Below, in pieces: positions 12,169 to 22,204 of a stretch of 64,000 nucleotides of DNA. The position numbers were made by a program, and so were the translations under genes. Below the pieces are notes generated by a model, which did no database searches, was not told the origin of the DNA, and saw nothing but the letters and a program-made list of their open reading frames with translations. Positions within the stretch are counted from its first letter, which is position 1. Each line of letters begins with the position of its first letter. The stretch is from assembly GCF_000003815.2 (NCBI RefSeq), contig NC_049984.1, forward strand, positions 8,853,982-8,917,981, in the 5' to 3' direction. The stretch is from Branchiostoma floridae (lineage: Eukaryota > Chordata > Leptocardii > Amphioxiformes > Branchiostomatidae).

Positions 12169-13207
12169 GTTGGTGGGCTATTTAAGGTCAAAGGTTAGGA
12201 TGACGTATATTTTTTAGAAAGCAGAAAGGGAAAGGGTGGGTGCAGGTGCTGCGAGGTTCATGCCTTTTCTTGTTTGTACAAGACTAACCAGGGTTCCATT
12301 TGATCTCCATGAGAAATTGAGGTATAACGTTAGTTTTGTGTCTGTCACTCTGCCTGTTTGTCTTGCCGAATTTTTGTTGTCAGCATCATTAACTCAAGAT
12401 TACTTAACGTAAAGATGTGTTGGGACTTGACAGTCACATGAGAGCCTGCAGAGGAGGACAACCTTCCCACTGATCTTTGCAAGGGAAGAAACTGCAGCCA
12501 TCATCAGGTGTTGGGAAGATGAAGGTCAAGGTCAATTTGGGGCCCCCTAGTATATGACCTTGGAACTGCAGCAGAAATTCAGTTTTTGGTATCTTTTGAC
12601 CAGGACATGCATTGGTTTTGATTTGTTGGTGGCAGATGGCTTGCGAATGTAAGGGAAAAGTGCTGTGTGTTTGGGACCTCTAGCAGCTTGCTCTGGAACT
12701 GCAGGGGCATTTTTGTCAAGATCTTCAAAGGAGAATAACTAAACAGAGAAACAATGAATTTCCATAATATGTAGTATGTACTTACTTACTTACTTACTTA
12801 CGTAGTATGTAGGTAGCTTAAACAGAGATAAACATAATTGAGTGCAAATTGTGCAAACCAGGACTTAATTTGCATATGCATTTGCAGTGTTTTCCATTAA
12901 CATTATAGGAACCCTCAGTCCAGCCATTTCCTGCAAGTCTGATCCGGCTCTCAGGCTGTTAGGTCGCACCCATGGTCAGGCCGGTACTCGGGTGATACAA
13001 AATACATTGTGGACATATTCTACATACAAATTTCATATGGTGTATGTCAGAGTATGGAATGAATAACTAAAACATGCCAATGTATTGTCATACCAACACA
13101 AACATCATATACTGGACCTCACACTTAACAGTTCTGTCTTATTCATCCTATTTATTATGTCCTGCAGGTGAGAAAGGCTCTCCAAAAGGTTTCCCACATG
13201 TACCATC
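12169..13207. other. Divergent intergenic region between FAM8A1 and the sulfotransferase-like gene
   Basis: About 1 kb separates the two start codons, so both promoters probably lie here. No TATA box is evident. It also contains a fragment of the dispersed repeat family seen at 30.9 and 32.3 kb (the phrase GCAGCTTGCTCTGGAACTGCAG near 12685, split by substitutions between copies) and a (TACT)n microsatellite at about 12779-12801. Confidence 0.5.
12779..12801. repeat. (TTAC)n microsatellite
   Basis: Five to six direct copies of TTAC/TACT. Confidence 0.9.
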
Positions 13208-16200
13208 ATGATGGAGTCTCTCATATCTCCTGTATTAGCCGCTGTTGTCGCCATTGGAACCTGGAGCTTTTATGCTGTCTGTCTGCAGTCTCCACGACAA
13301 CCAGCCTGGCCAAAGGTTTTCATCCACCCTAATCATTTTTGCATGACTTAATTTCAGTAGAAGGAGGAAACAAGTTTGTTTGTTTTGTAAAAGTATGTTT
13401 TCAATTTGTGGTTGGAACAATTCAGTAGTACAGTACTCATATATTGGAAATGTATAATTAATTTGCCCCTACCCACCTACCAAATATTATAAGGATCCAA
13501 CAAGAGCTTCTGGAAGTATGCAAACACACAGACATGCACACAGATGGTACCAAGAACGTAATGTTCTGCCAAAGGTAAAAATGACCAAATTCATCACATA
13601 TGAAGAAATCATTTTTCACTGCAGATGCCTTAATTTTCTATATAGCGTTACCAACGAAAGAAAATATTTTACTGTTTCAAAATTAATGAATTAGAAGGGT
13701 CTTTATCAGGGTCTTTATAGGAGGTTCAAGCTACATATACTTCTTTTAGCCCGAGTATCTTACTAGAACAAGGAAAAGCAGAAGGAGTGCGGCACAGGGG
13801 CCGCCCCACCGAGCATGGGTTAATGATTTGAAGGACTGGACAGATAAGATGTCAGCCCAGCAGACTAGACTGGCCGAAGACCGTCAGAAGTGGAAGTCAC
13901 TTGTCTTACTGCCCCTACGGCTTCCTGAGCTACGGGACTGATGGTTGGATGGATCAGCCTGGTTAGTTCACAAGGGCTCCCATATACTCACCGCTCCACC
14001 CTCTCTGTGGTTGGTGCAGAGTGAGTAAACTAACAATGCTGATAGAATTCAGTTCTTGCTCCAACGCTCTTTCTCATATTCATAAACGACTTTCCTGACC
14101 ATATTCTCTGTGAACTTGCTATCTACACCAATGACTTCACCCTTTACTCTTGTTCCAATGGTCCGTCATCCAATTCAGTGAAGACAGAAATGGCAGCTAG
14201 TTTAGAAAGTGATCTTCGCTCGGTTGTGGAATGGGAGGGGGGGATAAATGGCTAGTTAAATTTAACTCTTTAAAGACCAAGCTCCTTTCCATTAATAGAT
14301 ATTGGGAACCTTTCCTCCCTCCCATATCTATGATTGGAGATGTGCTACAAGAGAGTGACTTCTTTTGCTTGCTCGGTCTTACCCTTTCAAAAACTTCTCC
14401 TGGAGAAGTTACATTATACATAGAATCAATCGCCAAATCTGCAGCTATGAAAGTTTGTTCACTCCTCCGAGCCAGGAATTGTCTCACTCCAGACATAATC
14501 ATTTGTACAAATCCACTATCTGCCCCTGTATGGAGTACTGTCGTCATCTCTGGGCAGGTGCCCCGAAGGGCTGTCTGCAACTTCTAGACCGCATTCAAAG
14601 AAGAAGGGTGTATGCCCATTGGCAATCAGCATCTAAGCTTGACCCTCTCTCCCACAGGCAAAATGTTGCATCCATGTCCCTTTTTTACTGGTACTTCCAT
14701 GGCTGGTGCCAATGATCACGTGCTGCCTGTAAGCTACTTGTCCCTCCGATGAGAACNNNNNNNNNNNNNNNNNNNNNNNNNNNNNNNNNNNNNNNNNNNN
14801 NNNNNNNNNNNNNNNNNNNNNNNNNNNNNNNNNNNNNNNNNNNNNNNNNNNNNNNNATTGGTATACTATTCTTTACATGCCTCAATCGATTGGGTATTTC
14901 ATTTGGTGAGCATTGTATTTCCCATACAGATAAAACAACATGAGGCTTACAGACAGCACGTGACACCAATAAAGAAGATGTGTCCTTCCCTCACCACTTT
15001 TGATGACTTTACTCCCGTGGGAGACAAACAACCAGTCCAGAATGTACCAGCCTTCTTCAAAAGTCATGGGAATGAGTTCTCTGTGTACACCATAGACTGG
15101 GAACAAGAGTCAGTAGTGCTCATCCGACCTGTGAACGGCACAGACCTGAAAAAAGATCCCTTCTTCTGCCAGGTAAGCGCTCATAACTTCTTAATGGCTT
15201 TGAACTCATAGCACATCAGTACAAGCAGTCAAGCTGGGCAAGACAAGACTGATATGTCTTATCACACAGGGATGAACCCCTATGCTTATTCTTAAGTGAG
15301 CTGGGTACTTTGGTGTACCTAAGGTGTGACATTCTTGAGAAGACCTTTGTAACCCCTTTTTTTAATGTGTCAGTCCTTGGGTACCCCGAGTAGAATTTTG
15401 AGGATTATACCACTCAGTCTACATCCTTTAGCAGAGAGTTTGGAAAAACCTCAAATCTGGTATCACTACTGTTGTTATTAAAGTTCTTTCTTTTACTTCC
15501 AAGGCCCAGAGGCAGAATGCTACTGAAGTTCTTGTTGTGCCGATTGAGGAGCTACAAGCTGTAGCAGACGTCGTCTCTGACAAAGTCTCGCATGTTCAGG
15601 AGGTTTTTGTCTTCAACACAGGTAAAGTCCCAACAGGTGTTTGTCATCGGCATTGTAACAACAAAGACAACAACCTTTCTGTTATATGCACAGATAAAAC
15701 ACGGTCTTAGTACAAGGCTATACTTTCTTGATTACACATACACCAACGCTTAATTTTTGTAGAACTTCTGGTCACCGAAATGTTGGATAGATAAAGACAG
15801 TTGGTTATGTACACAAAATTTTGCTATCCAGTGACTTAATACCAACCTGATGAAACCATTCACGGATGTCCCATTTCTTGTTCCCTCAGCCCGATGTGGT
15901 TCCACTCTGCTGACCCAAGCAGTAGAAGCCTCTCCGGTTGCCCAAGCTGCCAGCGAACCGCTCGTGTTTGATCTCATCTTCCACCAGATCCTCCGACTGA
16001 GGCGTGGGTCTCCCTCCCCACACAATGCCGCTGCCGTCCTGCGGGATGAAGAAACTGCTGTGTCCCTGCTGAGAAATGTTGTCTCCTTGCTGAACTATTA
16101 CCTTATCACCTCAGACCAGCCGCACCGCTCTGTTGTAGTGTACAAGTTCATGGCCCAACCTATCCTGGTTGCTGACATTGTATTCCGTGCCTTCCCTGAT

Positions 16201-17137
16201 GCCAAAACTGTTTTTTTGTACAGAAACGGCCTGGAGGTCTACGAGTCTTGGGTACATGTTATGTTCAAGCACCATATCATCTACACAGTTTTTAAGCTGA
16301 CCATACGTCTTGGTTTGTGGAAATTGGCTCCCAAACTTCCCGAGCTCTTCAGGTTTTTCGGAGACGACCCGAGATTTTCTACTATCCGTTACCATGGTTC
16401 ACCTGTGCACTACTTGATGACTCTGTGGGTTGGTGCAATGCAGTGTGCCGTGCAGTTGCAGAGGGAGAACCCACAGTACTTCTTCCATGCAGTGGTCCAC
16501 TACAAAGCCTTAGTGAGACGTAAGGAGGGAGCGATTCGAGAGCTGATGGAGAAACTTGCGATAGAGTGGAGGAAAGATGATCACGGAGAGGAGAGAATCA
16601 AAAGTGCCTTTGTGGAAGACAGCCAGGCAGGAGCCTTTCAGTCTTCTGGGTAAGAGAAGAATAGTTGATTGGACACTAGTGTTATGCAATCTATGACATT
16701 ACTCTTACTTTGAGAGACTGTACATTCAATTAGCCATTGGGTCTGATTTTGCAAGGGAAACAATTATCTTTTGGGTATAAACTGGAATGCCATGTAACAG
16801 TCATCATGAATATCCACATACTAGAAGCTGTGGCATTATAATAGACTCATTTTGTATCTACAATATCTGGCACTGTATATAGTGAATACAAAGTTTGTAT
16901 CATACAAAATTATTGCTTTTTTTGCCAAGAGAAAAAAGTGACAAGCACACCTACATGTAAGTTTCCTATCAAAATTCTCCATTTTCTTGCAGAAGGAGCC
17001 GCCCAGGAGAAAAGTGGCGACCACAAAGCTCCTCATGGATGGGTACTTGGGAACGAGAGTACATCTGTGACGTCTGCAGAAAATCTGGGAATGATATAGT
17101 CGACCCTGACGTCATTCTGCCAGACACCATGATGTAA
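13208..17137 (+). CDS. Sulfotransferase-like type II membrane protein
   Basis: Exons 13208-13315, 14930-15172, 15504-15621, 15890-16649 and 16993-17137 sum to 1374 nt, 457 aa plus stop, all in frame. The N terminus has a hydrophobic signal anchor (SPVLAAVVAIGTWSFYAV, about residues 7-24), predicting a Golgi type II topology. The catalytic domain starts near residue 157 with ARCGSTLL, a P-loop-like 5'-phosphosulfate-binding motif, and has FLYRNGLEVYES near residues 266-276, matching the 3'-phosphate-binding Arg/Ser motif of PAPS-dependent sulfotransferases. Substrate is unknown. The C terminus has a CxxC (CDVC). The first donor (AAAG|GTTTTC) is weak but gives the correct phase. The tandem ATGs at 13208/13211 are the only good starts. 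Intron 1 holds dead LINE sequence and the assembly gap, so an extra exon could be hidden there. Confidence 0.82.
13745..14750 (+). pseudogene. Degenerate non-LTR retrotransposon pieces
   Basis: At about 13780-13950 a frame reads like the C-terminal tail of an RTE/CR1-type LINE (HRAWVNDLKDWTDKMSAQ..., RLAEDRQKWKSLV). At about 14050-14700 another piece reads as the back half of a reverse transcriptase: LFLIFINDFPDHI, then YTND where active enzymes have YADD, then a frameshift and FNSLKTKLLS. Stops and frame changes show it is dead. It lies in intron 1 of the sulfotransferase-like gene and is cut off by the N gap. Confidence 0.75.
14757..14856. other. Assembly gap (100 N)
   Basis: Exactly 100 N, the usual placeholder for a gap of unknown length. 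Confidence 1.
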
Positions 17138-17208
17138 CTTAGGAAGTGGGGATATTAAGGAAAGGCTCCAGTTACAAACGATCTAACTAACTAACTAACT
17201 AGCTAACA

Positions 17209-17214
17209 AATAAA
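17209..17214 (+). terminator. Poly(A) signal of the sulfotransferase-like gene
   Basis: AATAAA about 72 nt after the stop codon, just after an (ACTA)n run; this gives a very short 3' UTR. Confidence 0.75.
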
Positions 17215-17970
17215 CGATCATGACATGTTTCCTTCTTTATACCTTGATCCTTTAACCCAGTCCAGGGTCATGACATGATGGCAGAGAAATTGCCATGGGG
17301 TCTTCAGTAAGCTAATGTTTACTATACCTGTATTGTGTTGTATTGTATTGGTTCTAAGATAAGGTATTGTATTGAGGAATATAATCCAGTCATTCTATCG
17401 CTGAGATAGCTAATAGTTTAACATTATCAATATTCTCTACAGAGGTAGAGCAATAAATCGTTGTCCCCGAAACCCGGGACAACGTCCTATACAAGGGACG
17501 TCCCTATTAAACCTAAGCTTGCTATCACATGTCGCAAACGGCACACAAATCGACTTAACATTAAGACACATGATTGTATTCGAAATAGAAATGTACAAAC
17601 TTCCCTTCATACCAATAACGTTGCACTCCAAAATGCCCCTATAGTTAATGCAGGCAGTGAAATCATGGAACAGCAATCATTTGACCGAGCCTTACGGCTC
17701 GATGGGAAGCACTCAATACCTGCACCTTGTCTAGTGTCGTATTACATGTAGCTTTGTTACAGTTAAAGTTGACGACATTTTACCGAATGGAAGAAAAACT
17801 CATCTTCGCAAAAGTTTATATGTTGAGATTTTTTTTAACCATTTCTAGCTACGTCATTGATATCTTGCATCCATAATATGTAGCTACGTCTTTAATGTCT
17901 TGTATTGTTGCTGTTTATAGTTTTGCTATAGTAACATTGCAAATGATCTCCGAAGTATCAAGCAAGTAGC
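17215..17970. other. Intergenic region
   Basis: Between the plus-strand sulfotransferase-like gene and the convergent sialyltransferase copy A. An open frame at 17461-17751 has no domain I recognise and unusual composition; it may be repeat-derived. A minus-strand ATTAAA (plus 17894-17899) could be the poly(A) signal of copy A. Confidence 0.4.
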
Positions 17971-20223
17971 TCATTGTTTTCCACACGGACCGACCTGCAT
18001 CTTCAGAACACCCCGTTTGTGGAGTTCCCTGTTAAAGTCGTACTCCTGGTTCATTTTGTGTTTTGGGGCAAAAGCATGATGTAGCGGAGGATCGACGAAG
18101 TCTCCTGGATAATAGTGGTACAGGATAGAGTTGTTGTTCGCGTCTTCTGTGAAAGGGTAGAATCCGTACATATAAGGGTGGTCACAGAACGTTGTCATCA
18201 TCAGAACACTGACCAGACCAACGGAAGGTGTTCCCTTCATCTTCTTGTTCGCTATTTCAGATGCAGTTCTGGTGAGAAAAAGACAAAAAAACAGGCCATT
18301 CACCTCTCGTATTATCATTATCAACAGTCTAAAAAAAAATTCCGCTTGATATGTATAGTTTGCAGTACAAGTCGCAGGTCTGTAAATCACCAATGAAAGG
18401 AATCTTAATTCTCTCCCCGAACGTCTCTCTCTCCATCCCTCCCTCCCTCATCTTCTCCCTTAAATTTTTCTCTTCCTCCATATATCAACAGGGAAAACAT
18501 CCACTCACCTGCTTATTCCGGTCCTTAGTTTCCCTGGACGACTTAACAACGGAAATGAGAGTTTATACGCTTTCACAGCTGTCTCGATATTCTTTCTTGA
18601 TCTTTTGTCTGCAAACAGAACGGCACCTTCGGCGCTTCTAAATCGACTCTCGTACACATCCTGCGATCTGTTTTTGAACAGAGCGGACTGTCGGATTCTG
18701 TCTGGCCCCTTCAAGTTGAACAATACCATGCTGGTCCGTTTGCCAACATCTTTTTCGTAACCTTTGATGGCCGGCAAATCTATTCGTATGACGTAATCCA
18801 TGGAGTCGATCTCCGCTCCACACTGACTTCCAAGGAGAACGCCACTGTTGCCTACGACAGCGCATGTGTTGTAGTGACCGATGTCGACATCTTCTGTGAA
18901 GTTCCCCAACTTCCATTTCCGTAGATTACTATTCAGATTCAGTTTCGCTGTGATATTTCTGGAAGACAAACTCCGAATGTTGACATCAAATGCGGATTAT
19001 CCCTATACTATTAGGTTGCGTCTTGTTTCGACACCATCTATGACATTTAAAATAATATTTTAATGTGCACAGATGCTGGGATAGAAGATCCTAATATCTT
19101 GTTGAAAATTAAATAAGATAATTCACTCACCTGACGTCTGTCAAAGCGTCGGGTCTAAAGTGCCATGCAGATTCTGGCGCCAAGTTCCCGAATACCAGGG
19201 TTGGTCGACTGGGCTGGGCTGGCCGAGGAGGTTGGGCTGCTTGACTACGCTGCGGTGGCCGAATAGGCTGGGCTGGGGGAGCTGGTGGCTGAGAAGGTTG
19301 GGCTGGCTGAGGAAGTTGGGCTTGCTGAGGGGGGTGACCTGGCCGACTGGACTGGGCTGGCTGATTGAGATATCGATAGGCTGGCCGAGTAGGCACCACT
19401 CGGGTTTCAACGTAGGTGATATTGAAATACCTAGAACGTAATTCGTTGCGTAGGAATCACTTGCCTGGACACAATCTCACATCTATAATAAAAGTATTCG
19501 TATATGTATCATAATGCGTCATTACATCCTCTGAATGAAGCGAAAAAAATACTCTCAAAGCTTTAAGTTTAAATTGCAGATAATGACATCAGTTTCCCGA
19601 ATACCAGGGCAGTGCTCTGTATGACTCAGCAGTGATAGTGTATATTTTGCATTAACAGAAATTTTCTACAGCCTAGCCAATCTTAACCACTCTTTACCGA
19701 CGGGTAAAGCGTGGTTGTGTCAGGTGAGAAAATAATTTTACCCAGCTAATATCCACAGCTACATGTTTTCTGTGTGACTGAAACTGACTCTCTTATAGTT
19801 GCATTGAACTTTAACTTTCTCATCTGTTATCCTCTTTACGATTACTGATTATAGTTACATATAAAGTAATCATAACAACAATGTTTCTCTGTGAAGGATG
19901 TGCAGATAAATCACATACAGTAAACCTTTACGTAGGTATTTATGTGCAATAAAGTCAGCAATTTTCTAAAGATTACATGTACAGTATACTATAGTGTTTA
20001 ATAATATGTAAGTGTACAATGTGAACCTACATATTATTAAACACTATAATATTAAGTGAATAACATGCGCTACCTTGGCACCTGCCATATCAGCATATAA
20101 AAGGCAGTGAGCAGAGTTGCAAACATGAGAAACTTCCTCAGTCGCTTTGTTGATCCACATGGGCTCGATCCTGCGAAGTTCTTGTTTTGAGGCCAGCTAG
20201 CTCTCAACTTTTGTTACCGCCAT
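17971..20223 (-). CDS. ST8Sia-like sialyltransferase, copy A (start exon disrupted)
   Basis: Minus-strand exons 20074-20223 (5' coding), 19131-19430 (stem), 18509-18958 and 17971-18268. Exons 2-4 join in frame, with the same phases as copy B. The catalytic part has the GT29 L-motif (CAVVGNSGVLLGSQCG), the S-motif (PSVGLVSVLMMTTFC), motif III (YHYY) and motif VS (HKMNQE), and ends with a conserved Cys, as in alpha-2,8-sialyltransferases, which transfer sialic acid from CMP-sialate in the Golgi. Exon 2 encodes a Pro/Gln-rich stem about 20 aa longer than in copy B. In exon 1 a duplicated AGCT (about 20197-20204) shifts the frame relative to copy B and makes an immediate TAG. Without it the exon reads a cytoplasmic tail and TM anchor (TLLTAFYMLIW). 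A downstream in-frame Met just before the TM could rescue translation. Pseudogene, assembly error or alternative start cannot be separated here. Confidence 0.85.
19990..20048. repeat. Perfect 21-bp inverted repeat (hairpin)
   Basis: Arms 19990-20010 and 20028-20048 are exact reverse complements, AT-rich, with a 17-nt loop. It lies in intron 1 of sialyltransferase copy A, 26 bp from the exon 1 donor. Confidence 0.9.
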
Positions 20224-20599
20224 AGTAGTCCCTTCCAACCTATAGAGGCAATATTCAACTGATGCTTATACCATTGGATCCGATTTGAGATTTTTTTGTA
20301 AAAAGGCATTTATTTTGTTCATCTTTGAATGTGCAATGCTGTGTCTAGCTGCACGAGCTGCAAAAAATGCCGTCGGACGGGTTGCAGTTAGTGCATAAGT
20401 CACAAGGACACGTTTCGAACAAATGTACCAGATATGTTAATTAACAAAAGGTTTACACAATACCACAGAATTTGATTTCAATCAGCTAAATTAGACTGAT
20501 CAATAACATCAGTAGCAGCACCATGGCAATTTTGGCAGCACTTAAGTCTTCCATGCTGACCTATCGAAAGGAACGACAAAAGGTGGCAAACGTACTCAC

Positions 20600-20627
20600 G
20601 TATTAAACGTTAACGCTTCAGTTGGTT
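20600..20627 (-). other. Probable non-coding 5' exon edge of copy A
   Basis: On the minus strand, ...CCAACTGAAGCG... ends at a GTGAGTACG donor at 20599. The same block and donor occur upstream of copy B (ending at 25109). Conservation between the paralogues supports a 5' UTR exon. Its 5' end cannot be fixed. The following acceptor would be at 20239 (CTATAG). Confidence 0.55.
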
Positions 20628-20639
20628 CTAAATTTTGGT

Positions 20640-22204
20640 GCCGCTGTCCGATAGCGATGTTACTTTGGCTGCAAAGACTCACAACTACTTCAATTCTGAA
20701 TGTTTGTAAGCAGTCACATAGTCATGATCTCACCACGGCACGCAGTGGGAAGCAATTGAAAGCAGTCAGACCAGATTACATGGTATAATAATTCGCCTAC
20801 AGTATGTCCTGAATACCATGTCGCCACCATTTCACAGCCATTACATGATTGAGTATACTGTCTAGTAGTTTACTCACGATCTACTACCGACCTTCCCGGC
20901 CTAGCCGCAGACTGACAGTTCCCTTCTGACTGATTCCCGGGCAACCGTTTGACTTGACAACTCTCTCAACAAGAGATTAACTTTGGGACAACATTAGCCT
21001 CGACACAGCTTCGGCTCTTCTGCATTTGTGCGGTTGTGTGAGGGTCGGAGGTCATTGCCACACGCTCTGGTGCGGGACTGGCTAATACTGAGTAATAGAC
21101 TTTTCCATGCTAAACATGCAAATCAATAACGTCAAAACACATTTACCTACATTTTAAACCTCACATCTTTACCCCCACTGCAAAGCTACATTGCTCAGGT
21201 CTGTTTTGGTTCAAAAAGGTCAACTCTGGCGTTTTAATGAGCTACAGACAGAAGAAAGACATGACACTAGGATTTCACCGGCATCTGTCCAAATGGGCGA
21301 GTCCAGGTGGAGTGCTCTAGTCAGAGGTCACCTATGTCATAACATGGCAAAGATTATAGTAATTTTTTCACCAGATTTTATAAGTACGCGTACTTCGGTT
21401 CTGCCTAAAAATTCGACCTTTTTGAGCGAAATTTTCTGAGGAAACAAATTCTAAAAAATACAAAAGAATCAATATTCTGGTAAGGTCTGTTACTCTCAAC
21501 TGCGCAATTCCTGGTTCGTTCCCTTCTGGAAGTAGTCGCTTCGATTTGGAAGGAATTAAGAAAGATTCATCTAAGAGAGGATTCATCTAAGGTTCTGGAG
21601 TGAAAATCTGACAATGCAATTTTGATAAACCATCGTCTTGATAGGCGAAGAGAAGAACCCGTCTGTGTGATATTATCATTGCTTCTACCAATCGTGAAAA
21701 ACAAAATTGCGAAAAGTTTATTTAGGGAGGGTCTTTTTCTTCAGAACAAGACTCATCGCATGTCATAAAAGCATCAATGAAAAAGTATAACAGGTGTAGT
21801 CCCATAGAAGAAAAATGCAGAAAAGTTATGTAATGCTGTATGTGGTGCGTTTATTTGTTTGCTGAAAGGAAAATACAAAAGAGTACAAGTTAAAAGGAAA
21901 ACCTGGTCCTGTACATGAACAGTTTGAGTATGGAATTCTTAACGTTGTACACTTCTAAAGTATAATGTTTTAGACATGAAAAGGTCAATTTCCTCCGACA
22001 AAACATGGATATGATACACGCCAACACATTATTCAACCCTACTGACTAATATCGGTAATGACAATATGCATACACTCAGTGGAAAGAGCTCCGAGAAATA
22101 TCACTCGCTACATCCTTGTTAACCGTTATCTCATATTCCTATCGTCTGCTGTAGTTTAGCAAGTAACGTTGCAAGCGTAATGTCCGAAGTATCAAGCGAG
22201 CAGC
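20640..22204. other. Promoter/intergenic region between the sialyltransferase copies
   Basis: Contains the copy A promoter and the 3' UTR of copy B. A minus-strand AATAAA (plus TTTATT at 21850-21855) lies about 350 nt past the copy B stop. No other gene is seen; open frames at 21191 and 21368 are featureless. Confidence 0.5.
21850..21855 (-). terminator. Poly(A) signal of sialyltransferase copy B
   Basis: AATAAA on the minus strand, about 350 nt beyond the TGA. Confidence 0.6.

Noticed and set aside
11735-12217. Plus-strand open frames over FAM8A1 exon 1
   Set aside because: They are antisense shadows of the GC-rich first exon; no splice or family evidence.
17461-17751. A 96-residue plus-strand protein
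   Set aside because: No recognisable domain, no splice context; possibly degraded repeat sequence, so not called as a gene.
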